DNA from: Phytophthora quininea | Taxonomy: Eukaryota; Oomycota; Peronosporomycetes; Peronosporales; Peronosporaceae | Reading direction: 5' to 3' | Assembly (NCBI GenBank): GCA_011947345.1 | Contig: JAAVTG010000263.1 | Coordinates: 1 to 60,068 of the forward strand | DNA length: 60,068 nt | Shown here: positions 10,701-21,556 of the stretch, piece by piece | Layout of the letters: the number at the start of each line of letters is the position of its first letter | Numbering within the stretch: the first letter of the stretch is position 1 | Made by a program: the position numbers and the translations under genes | The notes under the pieces: model-generated | Databases searched by the model: none | What the model saw: the letters and a program-made list of their open reading frames with translations, nothing else | What the model was told of the DNA's origin: nothing

Positions 10701-12598
10701 GCAAACTGAAACAGCGTTTCAGCGCTTTGAAGCGTGACAAGAAGAAGGAGAAAAATACAGCCACGAAGAGGTCGATCCTGAAACGAAGGTCGAAGAGTTT
10801 TGACAAAGAAGCACCGACTAGCCCAATCACGCACGCGGTGCTGGAAATACTTGGTTCAGATGAAGCACAGCCAACCTCTACGAAGACGTCGTCATTTATG
10901 AAGGCACGCGCATCCATTCCATCTCTGCGCCGTAACACTTCCAACAAGAACGTCAAATCTACAGCGACCGATAATTCTGCGCTGTCTGCAAAGGCTTCAC
11001 AGGAAGGAGACGTTGATGTGCTGTATGACAGCGGTGACGACGACAATCTCTGCTTCCGATGTTTAAAGGCATTTCCTGCATCGAAAGCAGGTTTAGGTGC
11101 GTGTCAAAGTTGCCACCAGCGTGTGTGTGCATCATGCCATGACTTTTTCGCGTTCATGGTATTCCCGCCGCCCCTTGAAACATCGAAGAAAGCGCGTGTT
11201 TGTGGAAATTGCTACGACCGCCTTGTTAGCAAGTACAAGCTGCGCATTGTGGCACACGTTGGCAAGTATTTGGTCAAGGAGCGCGAGCGCGAGATCCTAG
11301 AATTGTTTGCCTCTGGTCCTTCCAGCACCACTGCTAGCAGCTCCAATGCCAGCAATAGCCCTCAAAGTGTTGTTTCTCCAACGAGTAATGGAGGCGGTCT
11401 TGGCCAGTTAGCAAACGCGTTAAGCTCACCTGCTCGTGCATCTGGAAATGCCAAGTTCGAACTCACAGTCAAAGTCAAAGACGACAATGCATACGCCTGG
11501 AGCATTGTCAAGACGTTTCACGACTTTGAAGTTTTGGAGAAGGAGCTGACAGAAAGGCTGAAGAAGCAGGAGAAGAAATTTGGCGTGGGGTGCCAGGCCT
11601 GTCATTGGAGAGGCGTCGACTACATGGAAATGGCAGCAATAGATCCCCCGTTAAGGACGGTTGCAGCCGCCACATTAACCTACGAGAAGAGATTGTACGT
11701 GCTGGAGCAGTTCCTGCAGCAATTACTAGGATGCGATACGCTGTGCCAGAGCTCCAGTGTCCAGAAGTTCCTTCTACTTACAAACGCGTATGGCACATCT
11801 CCTGCCTCAGGCAGCTCATCCTTAGCTGGGTGGGAAGGTGGAGATGGCTTGACTTCGCTGTCTGCGAGTGGGGGCAACACAATTGGTAATCCCGTCGGAG
11901 TCAATGGCAGTACGAATGGAGTGCTAGTTGAGAACGGCAGGTGGCGAAAAGGGCGATGGATTGCACCAGACGCCAACTCGAAGGAGACGAAGATGCGAGT
12001 GCTGCAGAAAATTGAGGTGAGCTTGTTCTCCGTTCTGGGCGAACTGTTCGAGTTTGATGGCATCGGTATGCTACGCCGCCAAATTTTCTCGATGACACGG
12101 TCCTTCATCAAGGCGTTTTTGGGAGCCTCGCACTTCCGCATGCTGGAGCGACAGTTCCTTTCGTTCACCGACCCCAAGAAGCTGTCGGGCTGGATCGGTG
12201 ACCTTCGGCTCTACATTTTCCCTGACCCTGCTGATGCGAACGCGGAGCCTCCTCCCGACCCCGACATGCACAAGCTTCGCGAAGATTGTCTCGAGGCGAT
12301 CCTCGCTAGCTTCCCCTCGAAGGCATTATCGCTTTTCGGTGACACAGCGTGCGAAAACGCAGCATTGAAACTGCACGAGTTCCTGCAGCACGAGGTGTTT
12401 GTGAAGAACCTGCTCTTCAGTGTCACGGACGAACTACTCCTTCATCTGTTCCCCGAGTCGACGACCTTCCAGGGCAAGAGAGGAACCTCATCAGCGCCAG
12501 CATCTCCAGCTGCAGTCGCATTGAAAAACATTCCGGCGCCTCCAGCCGACGAAGACGCGGCGCCACCGACGCAGAAGAAACTCAAAGGCGTCACCTAA
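7744..12598 (+). CDS. Giant sorting nexin: TM-PXA-RUN-FYVE-PX-Nexin_C protein
   Basis: Likely tethers the ER or an endosome to phosphoinositide membranes. In order: two hydrophobic segments at residues 5-60, a PXA domain (to about 8780), a linker, a RUN domain (9570-10260, with YELLSAIEDTLMLG and AYLARDR), a charged Ser-rich linker, a FYVE-like zinc finger (11045-11230; CFRCLKAFPASKAGLGAC, CQSCHQRVCASC, CGNCYDRL), a PX domain (11455-11800) and Nexin_C (11990-12460). SNX13/14/25-type proteins carry PXA, RGS, PX and Nexin_C; here RUN and FYVE sit where RGS would be. Three single-base breaks (AAAA at 8557-8560, CCC at 9348-9350, GGGG at 9537-9540) divide it into three frames; correcting each run rejoins conserved sequence. 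About 1,615 residues in all. Confidence 0.82.
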
Positions 12599-12654
12599 AA
12601 GGCAAGTGCAGTGCATTCGTGGCTAACATAATGGGAATAGACTGGATGAAAACT

Positions 12655-13171
12655 CTAGGAGTGCGGGACGACCGCAGCCGCCGTGGGGCGTTTGCGTCTG
12701 GTGCCGCCTTCCTCCTGCTCCTTAATGGACTTCTCCAGCGCCTGCAACTTCTGCGCCACGCGGCTCTTCTTCTTAGTGCGTGCGTGCTGGTTGATCTCCT
12801 TGAGCCGCTCTTTGCCGTGCGCCTTGACGTCGCTGAGAGATAGTGTCGTGCCCGCCTGCAGACGCGACTGGCCATGATGTTCTCCAGGTTCTGGTTGATG
12901 AAGCCAGTCACGGCCTTGCTGCCACTGTTCTTCATGCCGCTGCAGCCGCGTCGGATCTCCGTGGTCGGGTCTGCAGTCACACATACACAGTACCAAGGTG
13001 AGAGGCTTTGAGCAGGTGGCTTCGCTTGAGAGACTGGAACGTACTCCCTTTCTTGGTAAACTTGGCTGCTGACCGCTTGTGGCCGTAGCTCACCGCCTTC
13101 TTGGACGGCTTGGCGCCGGCGTTCTTGACACCCTTCTTGCCCTTCTTGAGATAGCCGCTGCCCTGCGCCAT
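12655..13171 (-). CDS. Small lysine-rich basic protein with one intron
   Basis: Exon 1 (13171-13045) encodes MAQGSGYLKKGKKGVKNAG and a run of Lys/Ala. A 74-bp intron (13044-12971) has the oomycete donor GTACGT and acceptor TGCAG. Exon 2 reads NPTTEIRRGCSGMKNSGSKAV, then a coiled-coil-like stretch LKEINQHARTKKKSRVAQKLQALEKSIKEQEEGG cut short here by a basic tail ending VVPHS. The frame breaks once near 12870 (between SR and LQAG). Starting with MAQG and being very basic, it resembles small nucleolar or ribosome-associated proteins such as the Leydig-cell-tumour 10-kDa (UPF0390) family, but the match is weak. It is divergent from the next gene, with only 120 bp between starts. Confidence 0.65.
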
Positions 13172-13291
13172 CGAAGCTCGCTGGACTTGACTGGTGGTGC
13201 GACTTGAGCAAAGTAACGCTGGAATTGGTGTACCAGTGCCACACCAAGTTGCCTTTTGGGCCCCACCAGCCATTTTTGAACAGCATCGGCC

Positions 13292-15160
13292 ATGGAGAGC
13301 AAGTCGAGTCGCTTCCTGACGCAGTTCTCGCGCGCCGTGTTCCAGCAGTGGACGCAGACTGCCGAACGCCAGCAGTTCTGGAGCGATGGTGACTTCCTGC
13401 ACGGCCTAGTGGAGGAGGCGGTGACCAAACTGCCGCGTGGGAAGCTCAAGAGCCACCTGATCAGAGATCTCAACGCGCTGGGGTGCGGCTGGCTGCTCTA
13501 CTGCGAGAGCTGCACGGCGCATACGTGCAGCAGCAGCAACATGACAAATGGAGCTCATCAGGAAGCTCACTGACCCACTGCGCGCTGCTAAACGAGGAGC
13601 ACACGGAGCTAGAGTTGTTGCAGGCGGCGGCTTTGCCAACCAGTGACAGGCTACGCCAGCTAGCGGGCGTGCTGGCGCTGGACGCGGGTATTGACATTGC
13701 AAAGCATACTGCAGATGAACAGGAGGAGGACGCGTCGCAACTTGTGGAGACGTTGACGCTCATTGCAGCGCGCAGCTACGAGACGCCAGAGGAACAGACC
13801 CACAAACGCGGCCTGATACTGCACAAATTGGCCAAGTGTGTGCAGAAGCAGGTGGAGCAAATGTGCACCAGCAACTGGGAGTGCTCGGAAGGTAGTGCCG
13901 CTGGTAAACAGGTGCAGGCGTTGCGTGCGCTTCTGGAGCGTGTCATCGTGCAGGATGCACTGGAGCTGGCAAGGTTGCCCTGTGATGAGCATCAGCACGG
14001 CGAGTCAAGCGGGTTAAAAGCGCCATGGACATCGTTCTTCTGTCTAGAGGAAAGTAAGGAGCTAAAGAAGGTGGAGTTTGATGCCGAGGTGGCCAAGATT
14101 TATGGCGCGATGTTGACGCTTGCTGTATACTTTCCGATCGAGTTCAATGATGACAGCGACGATGAAAAGGAGGGGACGTCAGATGACTCTTCTTCGGATG
14201 AAGAGAAGACGTCTTTGAAGAAGTCAAACAAGCCGAGGAAGGTGGATGCTGTTGGCCAGGCGCAGCTCACGACCCGACAAGTGCTTTTGCTGCTCAAATG
14301 CGACAGTGTGGAGTTCATGATAATGGACAATGGCTTGTTGCAGTGCTGTCGTTCTTACAGGGTCTGCCCAAGCCTGCAACATACCTGGACGAAGACGAAG
14401 ACGAGATATTTGGTGCGCAAGACCGACGGGCACTTTTGAATTGTCTTGCGCAAGTATACTCGCGCACCTTTGCTAGCGTAGAGATCTTTGACCGAGCCCA
14501 AAATGTTGCAGAAGAAAAGAAGGCGGCGGTGCAGGACCGGAATCTGTTCGATGGCATTGTGTGTCTGCGTCACGCAGCTCAGTTCATGCGGGTTGAGCTC
14601 AAGTCGGGCCTTCCTGCGATCACTACAGCCATGGCGCATTTGGCCGGCGTGCCACTTCCGAGCAGCTTCATCACTTGGTTAGATCTCGAGCAGACTGCAA
14701 CGCCTTCGTCCGCATTTGAAAAGGCCACTCAGCAACTGTGGAGTCTCTGTGGGGGTCAAGCCAAGATGGCAAATGTGCTGTTGAGCTCGACGAATGTTAC
14801 TGCTAACGCGTTCCAATTTATCCAAAAGGTAAGCGCGCACGAGGATCTTTTGCATGCGCACGCGATTTAACGTACTGATTGCTGTGTATCACAGGGCTAT
14901 TTGACTTATCTACAGGTCGCTGCTGCGGGAATGCTCAGTAAGGCGCGTCGCCCTCAGATTGGCACGAGTTCGGCTACCCAAACAGAGGAAGCAACTGCCG
15001 ACAGCAACTTGTTCTTTATGGACAACGCTGGGGGAGAAGAGGAAGAGCCCATTACTAGCAAAGACAACAAAAGCGGGCATGCAGCAAGGAGCGGCATGGA
15101 GATAAGGCCATGCGTGCCGTAGAGCTAGAGGAGGCACCGTCCAAGCGCAGCCGGTCGTAA
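13292..15160 (+). CDS. Unknown nuclear protein, about 600 residues
   Basis: Starts MESKSSRFLTQFSRAVFQQW. Mostly helical, with an acidic stretch (NDDSDDEKEGTSDDSSSDEE, near 14150-14210) followed by a basic KKSNKPRK signal, and a basic C-terminus (APSKRSRS) like a nuclear localisation signal. A 66-bp intron (14829-14894, GTAAGC to CACAG) follows FQFIQK and splices to GYLTYLQVAAAG. Three single-base gaps are inferred: GGGG at 13480-13483, GG near 14332, and AAAA near 15066. Restoring each extends the protein smoothly to the TAA at 15158-15160. I do not recognise the family; the layout would suit a nucleolar or chromatin protein, but this is a guess. Confidence 0.7.
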
Positions 15161-16387
15161 CTGGGCGCGGACTAATGAACCAGCTTGTTTATCTCTACAG
15201 GTATGGCGTTGGTATGTTGCAGCTTAGCGGTGGTCATCCTGGAAACAGCTATTAACGCGAGGAACGCAGCGTGTTTGAAGACTAGCTTTTGGCGGAGCGG
15301 TAGCAATGTGCAACTGAGAAGAAGCGGAACTCGTTACAGAAAACGCCATGGCGTGGCAACAGCTCGAGGATGGACCGTTCTCCGAGATGGACTTCGCTAC
15401 TGATCTCAAGTGTGTGCATCCGGCCTGCACTCACAGCGCTGCAGCGGCGACGGCATCCATGCGAGCGAAGTAACCTGGCGCAGCGGCCATCGTCTGGTGG
15501 AAACTAATTTCGGTGTTCGTTTCATAATGGCCGTCCCGTCGCCTGCACACTGTAGGATCAGTCCCTTCTGCGTTCGATTGGTCATGGCCCCGTCAGAGGG
15601 ATTTCCCTCCATTAGCTTACTAATGCAGGGACTCTGAGGGGCTTAATGGAGGGATAGCGAGGCACCAGCAAATATTTAGTAATGGTAGCCGCTGGACCTA
15701 CATAGAATAAGGCTGTCAATTTTCGTGCTGTAAGCCCCCCTGCAGATTAAGTGTGCCGGCTATTGGGGCTGACGCCGTAGAAAAGAGCTCTGAATCGGTA
15801 GCTACATTTCATCATCATCCCGTCTTGTTGCCACTTATTTTATTCCTGGTGTAGACATTTTGGCATCGGGCAACTGCGTCAATACACCGGTGATGCTCGC
15901 TCTCAATCGTCAGAACCAGATGAGTAGTCCACGTTTCATCAGCTTTTGCCACTAGGTCGCATAATGCTGCTGTACGAGCTCTCAGTAGTTGGTGGGAAGA
16001 GCGGAGGTTGCTCTGTTACGTGTACTAGTAATGTGAGTCACAATGCTACCATTTTGTATTGGAGGCCTTTTCGGACTAAAAAATGTCGGGATAAGACGTT
16101 CCCAGATCACCTACAAGTACACAGCGAGCGAGTGGAATTGTTAAATAGCTTCCAGGAAGAGAAAGAGCTGGAGCTAACATAGCTGACATATTTTGGGCTG
16201 GAACGTTAAAACGAGGTACAGCTTAATGGAGGGATCGCGTAAAAAAGAACTCATATCCCTATATTAATGAGGCCAGCATTGCCACCAGGCAAGGATAAGC
16301 AGCACCTCGAGCAGCATGGCGGGGAATGGTCGATTGCTGTGTAAGCTGGAGCTCACCTTGGGAGCCGCAGTTGTGAAGAAGGTGAGC
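15161..16387. other. Intergenic stretch with short hairpin repeats
   Basis: No convincing gene. The first 450 bp contain short open frames only. From 15600 onward base composition becomes more AT-rich and the repeats listed separately at 15604-16234 occur. A short open frame from 16316 (MAGNGRLLCKLELTLGAAV, then AAGAAG/GTGAGC resembling a splice donor at 16381) could be a first exon of a broken gene, but its continuation cannot be found because the inverted-repeat arm starts at 16388. Confidence 0.5.
15604..16234. repeat. Possible MITE remnant with TCCCTCCATTAGC / GCTTAATGGAGGGA ends
   Basis: TCCCTCCATTAGC at 15604-15616 is the near-exact reverse complement of GCTTAATGGAGGGA at 15641-15654, and the same 14-mer recurs at 16221-16234. 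The first pair forms a 51-nt hairpin. The outer pair (15604 and 16221-16234) would delimit an AT-rich element of about 630 bp without coding sequence, consistent with a non-autonomous transposon. No clear target-site duplication is visible, so the limits are uncertain. Confidence 0.4.
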
Positions 16388-18710
16388 GGCACGACGGGCG
16401 AGCGGCGTACAAGGCCAACAACCACGGGAATCGTCGACCAGCACTGCTGCTGGCTGCGCACTCCATGCAGCCAGTGGCAGCGAATTTGGAGCACCCCTTG
16501 TCGGCAAGCAACACCTGTTACCGATAGCAAGCAACACCAACAGATCGCGGCGAATTGGCGGCGGTGCTCGCATTAAATAGGACACTTTTACACTTGTTCT
16601 ACTGTACTCTGCTGGCGGGCTGGGCGCATTTGGCGCATTAAACTGCTCTGGCTGGGACTTGTGGTCACGTACGGCCGGGGCCTCATGCCAGGAAGTGCTG
16701 CAGAATGTGGAGCTCGTCGGCGCTCAGCAGCGCGGCGGGCGCGGCCGAGAACGGGACGGGCTCCGCGTCGTGCTGCGTCTTGCTGCTGTCGCTGTCGACC
16801 TCGGCGTCCATGCAGTCGCTCAAGTCGAGCGAGCCGGCGAGGCTGCTGACCACGTGGCTCTCCCACTTGGACAGGTCGGCGTCGGCCTTCTTGGCCTTCT
16901 TCTTGGGCGAGATGCCGCCCTGCCCGGGCTTGTTGCTGGAGCTGCTGCTGCTGGCGGCGACCTCGTCCAGCGACGTGGGCGAGGCTGGCTCGCTGGCGCG
17001 GCAACAGTCGCTGGCGTCGTCGCTGCTGCGCTTGCGCTTGAGCGGAGACACGCTGGGGCGCTGGATGGACAGCTCCTGCCGCTTGGCGGGGCTGGCGGGT
17101 GCGGTGGTGGAGGTGGCGGCGGCGGCGGCCATTTCTCGCTTCTCCGTAGAGCTTTCCTGGGCTGCTCGCGTGCGAATTGAATGTGGGCGAGTCGCTCCGC
17201 TCACTCACTCACGTTGCAGGTTGCCGTTGCCCTTTGATAGGTGTGGCTCTTCTGGTCCCACGCGCACGAACGTCCGGATCGCGCGGCGCTCTTTTCCAAA
17301 AGGGAAGGCGATCCTCAACCCGAAACACACGCCATGACGGCGGAGCCCAAGCGCTTGCTTGTTGTCGCAAGGCGCTGCTGGGAATCAGCCCGCGGTGGGG
17401 TCTGTCTTGCCAAGACGCTCCAGAAGGAGCGGCCGACTCCAGCGGAAACGTGGCGCGGGGCAGACGGGCCGGCGCGTTTCGGCAGATTCTATTTCCGCCC
17501 ATCCGTGCGGCAGACGGGGCCGCTCAATGGGCGATCCAACCTGCGAAACGGCTGCGTGTGTCACCGCTTGCCACGTTCGACTTCGGTATCCGCTGGCACC
17601 AGTCGACTGACTGGGTGCGGAAGGATTCACCACCTTTTGGCCATGGCGGCGGGCCCACAAAGGCTGGCAGCAAGCTGGCTGAGGGAGGGTTCTCCCCGAC
17701 GGGACTGCATGCAGCAGTCCCCAGCAGGCCGAAGAATCTCGCCCATCGAAGATCGAGCCTGCCGGGCAAAACGCGCACATCCGTTCGCGCCCAGCTGCGG
17801 CGCTGTGTCGTTCGTTGCCTGCCACCGCTAGCTATCCAGCCTGGATTCCAGACAGCAAGCGCCCGAGGACGGGCGACGAGCGAGCGAGCGAGTGAGCCGC
17901 AACAGTCCCTCAAAAAGAGGGGCCGTGACGAATCGTTACCGAGTGGTATTCTCACTCGAAACTGTGCCGACGCCGCCCATCCCCCAGCAGGTCACATTTT
18001 CGGAACGACGGTACTCTTCGCCCGATCGAGGATGGCTCCAGACCCGCGACGCCAGAAAACAGAGCCGCTGGGCTCGCTCGCGGCTGCTGATGGTGCATGC
18101 CAGCGCAGGCAATCCGGCCCAGAATCAACCAGCAGCCTATTAGCGGTGTACTCACGCAGGACAGCCACGTCGCCACGCAGAGTGCTGGAACAAGGTGTCC
18201 GCTTCTCGAAAGCAGCCCGATCTTACCCTGCACGTCCTTCAACGGAAACTTCAGCATCGCGCCCGCCTCCACACAGCAGATTTGCCACAGACACCGTTCG
18301 GCTCGCTCCAAACCTGCTGCTGCTGCTGCCTGCCTGCATGCCCTTTGCTGCTCTGGTCTGTCGGCGCGCCGATCCTATTCAGTGCATGCAAGCACAGCAC
18401 GCTCTCCCTTCCGGGGCGTGTGGTGAACACACCCTGGTCGCAGTCGAAGGCGCACCGGCCGCAACGACAGTTCTCTCGGCAGGTTTTTCGCAGGAAGCGC
18501 CAAGTAGATTCTTGTCCGGCACTGGAGTGCTGTGCATAGTCCTTTAGCGCCACCTTTTTCCCCTCGCTCGATCCCCAGTCACGCATGTGCGCTGGATGAT
18601 GGTGCGGCGAAGGAAGGCCTGTCTTGACGAAGAAGCTTTGCAGAGGAGATGCAGGCCGCTGCGACACAACGCGTCAGCAACCTCCGCCGCGCTCACCACG
18701 ACGGCGATCG
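16388..18710. repeat. Left arm of a 2.3-kb inverted duplication
   Basis: Reverse-complement copy of 34365-36685. Lengths are 2,323 and 2,321 bp, and I see only a handful of differences: one GGC triplet near 17125, a small rearranged patch near 17280 (GATCGCGCGGC versus GATCGCCGGCGGC), an A/G change near 16821, a one-base change near 17180 and a run-length change (AAAAA versus AAAA) near 17913. The arm carries one small gene on its outer part (16683-17132). The rest (17133-18710) is GC-rich with overlapping open frames in many phases and no recognisable domain, and presumably includes that gene's promoter. Outer flanks diverge after GGCACGACGGG; the inner border is at a GATCG. Confidence 0.92.
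16683..17132 (-). CDS. Small nuclear-type Ser/Ala-rich protein, copy 1
   Basis: 149 residues. An Ala/Thr/Pro-rich start (MAAAAATSTTAPASPAK), a basic signal (PLKRKRSSDD) followed by KKKAKK near the middle, and an acidic, Leu-containing tail (LLSADELHILQHFLA). Mostly low complexity with a possible C-terminal helix. It is identical to copy 2 at 35944-36390 except for one extra Ala in the start run and Lys for Arg in SLKSSEP-type antisense terms (a single base near 16821). Family not recognised; two basic signals suggest the nucleus. Because both copies are intact, it looks like a true gene duplicated recently with the arm. Confidence 0.65.
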   Translation of the reverse strand: MAAAAATSTTAPASPAKRQELSIQRPSVSPLKRKRSSDDASDCCRASEPASPTSLDEVAASSSSSSNKPGQGGISPKKKAKKADADLSKWESHVVSSLAGSLDLSDCMDAEVDSDSSKTQHDAEPVPFSAAPAALLSADELHILQHFLA

Positions 18711-18928
18711 ATCGATCGAGAGTGTAGGCCGCTTCCATACACGTTTTTGACCTGCAACAAACACTTTGCGACGACAACAAACACAATACGACGCCATCAA
18801 ACACAAACAAGCTGAACTGACCACTGGCAAACACTTTTTGTGACTGCTGCACAGTTTCGGCACAGATTGCTGCAGGCAACATGGACGTTGCGTGGGTGTT
18901 CTTATTATTCAGGGCCAACAGCAAAACT
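18711..18928. repeat. Border sequence A', tandem AAGTGTTTG-type repeat
   Basis: Just inside the left arm. Read on the minus strand, it holds repeated AAGTGTTTG and TTGTGTTTGTTG words and ends in GATCGATCGATCG at the arm border. It resembles 27775-27860 (plus strand), which has the same words in the same order and also ends in ATCGATCGATCG. The rest of the stretch shows no gene. Confidence 0.55.
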
Positions 18929-19319
18929 ATACAGATTTCCCCGGCAGATCTGGAAAGGTGGGACCCATAAAGACTGCAAATCTACAAAGTCTTGGGGTTT
19001 TCGACATGACGGCAATGTAATGAGGTCTTGTTAATAGCATCAGCACCTGGCCGATTGTGAGCCGGACGTACTTCTCTTGCAGAGATGTTGATGGCATGGG
19101 GAGTTCGTAAATGGTGTCGCCGCCGTCGTGCACGTGTATCACCGCAATAACTAACCTCCATCTTCAGCCCTCCAACTTCCACCGCCAACTTGCAACTACC
19201 AATGCTAATCTAAAACAATACGTTAGTGATTCGTGATCAGCAAATCGCACTGCTGAACTCGACAACTTTATAAGGTTTATGTGCAGGTCCAGGTCCAGAT
19301 CTGCCGGGGAAATCTGTAT
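18929..19319. mobile_element. Small non-autonomous element with 26-bp perfect terminal inverted repeats
   Basis: ATACAGATTTCCCCGGCAGA plus TCTGGA at 18929-18954 is matched exactly, as reverse complement, at 19294-19319. The 391-bp unit has no long open frame, as expected for a MITE. The repeats themselves contain a short palindrome-like AGATCT core. A target-site duplication is not obvious (flanks CT and GA), so the true ends may lie slightly outside. It sits between the left arm and the Crypton. Confidence 0.6.
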
Positions 19320-19405
19320 GACCAAATGACAATACCATATAAATATCGACCATCGGTGCAACAATCAGTGCAGCTGCGTTTTGATTGGTAAAAAGTCGCT
19401 CTAAA

Positions 19406-21300
19406 CTACACGCGAAGCGCTGGGTGTCCGCCATTCTTCTTGTCGCGGCGAAGAGCTGTCAGGATCGCTGTCACTGGCCGCTGGCGTCCGTACGCTGCGT
19501 AGATCCTGTCAATAGCGACATCGCTTGTGAGTCCCGCTCGAACGAGGTACGCCATACTATCCCAGAAAGCTTTCCGTCGCGGATATGCGAGCTTATTTGC
19601 TCCTCTCTCTGCTCGTGTGAATTCTTTTGCAGGATTGGTTTCATTCAAGCCGAACTCATGCTCGTGCCACAACTGGAACAAATCTCGCGGCCTCTTGGCC
19701 AGCCGCACGACTCTGCGAACTGCACCAACACCGGCAGCAACGTCAGAAACCTCACTGCCCTCTGCCAGCGTTCGGACAACAGGCTGCAATGCGATGCGTC
19801 TCATCACAGCCATCATTCTTCGGTGCTCCTGCTGCATTTCTGTTCTTAGCCGAAGGACCTCATTCACGGTGTTTGAGAGCTGGCGTTGCACTCCAAATAA
19901 CTGTGAGTGTAATGCTGTGAACTCCGTTCGAGTATTGTCTGCGCTCATCCTCGTGGGAATGCTGCTGTGCTCTACAGGTGTGCTGCTATCAGAATCTGGG
20001 CCGTCTTCTGTGAGCTCAATAAGCTGGAGTTGTGCACCCTCCCCACGACCTGAATGGGAACCCGTTTGACGGGATTTACCATAGGGTTTCCGCCAGCATC
20101 CCGATACGCTGTAATCACGCGTTGTTTCAGCGCCATAGGGACTAATGCATAGTCAAACGAGCCGTCGGGCACCAGCGACGCCCACAACAAGACTATACTC
20201 AGTTCGTGTGCTACGCCTTCTCCCATTTTCTGCTTGATGACGCTGCCGATTCGGTTGACGAGCAAGTTATCGGTGACAAATCTCATGCCATCTTCGATAA
20301 CGTAAAAGCACGGACCCAGTGGATCTATTAGCACGCTGGCCGTTGCGGCGTCCGGATAAGGCTGCGTGTTATCAATATAAACGTCGACGACACTCTTCTG
20401 GGTACGCCACCTCCCGTGACGATTTATAAAATCTCTGATCAAACTACTACTTGTCCCGTAAGTCGCTGCCCCATTACGCAAGCTGTAAGTCCCCACGTTG
20501 CCTTGCTTTAGCTTGCGAAATTTATCACCGTCAAATATCTCTTGCAGAACGCGTCAGACAACACGATCTCCGTTCACCGCGTTCGCAAACACATAGGGAG
20601 ACGCACTACTACTCGCCATTTCAAGGTGAACAGCCAAATTCAACAGGACACACACTCGTGGGTCTAAGCTACCCAGCAAAATCTGCTCCGGGGCGTCACG
20701 CTCCTCGGAAATATTCTTTGACCAGCGTGGTTGACACAGTAATGTGTGAGGGGTGCTGTATGTTAGGAGTGAAGCTGTCGAACTTTAGCTGCATCATGTC
20801 GTCGATTCTTGTAATCATGTGCCATTGCAAAGTGAGAACACTGCTAATGACGTACTTGATGCTGCCTTTGTCATGATTAGAGCGCACAACCTCGAGGAGG
20901 TTAATAAACTCTTCGTATTCGATGGGACGCCGGGCGGCGGACTGCACTCCTTCTCGGCGAACCTCGAAGCGTTTCACCGTTTTGATCACCTTATTCACCA
21001 GCTCCGAGCGCGTCGGATTGCCTTCTTTTCGAATCGGGTCCCAGGTAACAGCAACACGAGCCATAAAGCACGAGATAGCTTTTTGGCGAATGCGAGAGTG
21101 GAAGATCTGACAAACACTGGCTTAGCGTCCTCACCAGGGTATGGCTCACCAAACGCACGAAAATTTATCCACCGGCTAACATCTTCAGGAGTGATGGTTA
21201 GCAGCATCCCTGTCGTAAACACGGTCTCCGCAGTGTAGGCGCGAGCATCGTTAAAGCTCATGAACTCCGTCAAAATCGCTCTGTAGCGCTTCGGTCTCAT
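19406..21300 (-). mobile_element. Crypton tyrosine-recombinase transposon (decayed or mis-sequenced)
   Basis: Codes for a tyrosine recombinase that moves DNA through a circular intermediate, without TIRs. Read from 21300 (MRPKRYRAILTEFMSF), then an N-terminal core-binding region, then the catalytic part: arginine 1 in TRIDDMMQL (about 20810), arginine 2 in YSLRNGAATYG (about 20470), HGRW and the nucleophile Tyr in VVDVYIDN (about 20380-20420). A C-terminal domain ends with AFWDSMAYLVRAGLTSDVAI and stops at 19406. At least four frame changes occur (near 21088 in AAAAA, near 20695, 20560 and 20500, and between 20000 and 19950); some are in base runs. Oomycetes are a known host group for Cryptons. 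The exact ends are not visible. Confidence 0.82.
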
Positions 21301-21556
21301 TTTTCTCCGTCTTGCACTCCACACCGCAAAGCCAGTTTTGCAACAAGGGGGAAAATGACCACGTCTTTTTGTATGGAGCTGGTAGCATATCCATGCGACA
21401 ATACAAACGCCTAGAGCAACAGAAATTGCAAACGATACCTCAAAGTTAGCAGGGGTTCCGCCATCTTTGGGGGCGATACCACAGTCTAGAGCCGTTATCC
21501 ACCAATAGGATCGCTCGCTCAGCGGAAATACTACCTTGGTTGCAAAAGGGAAATTA

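Noticed and set aside
17177..18547. 456-codon open frame on the plus strand inside the left arm
   Set aside because: The equivalent frame in the other arm is broken by a run-length difference (AAAA versus AAAAA) and by the GATCG patch, the product is low-complexity and Arg/Pro-rich, and several other phases are also open. It is best explained by GC-rich composition.
18700..18716. GATCGATCGATCG as a transposon target or CRISPR-like repeat
   Set aside because: A simple four-base repeat present at three places with differing length; it marks the shared border but is not an array.
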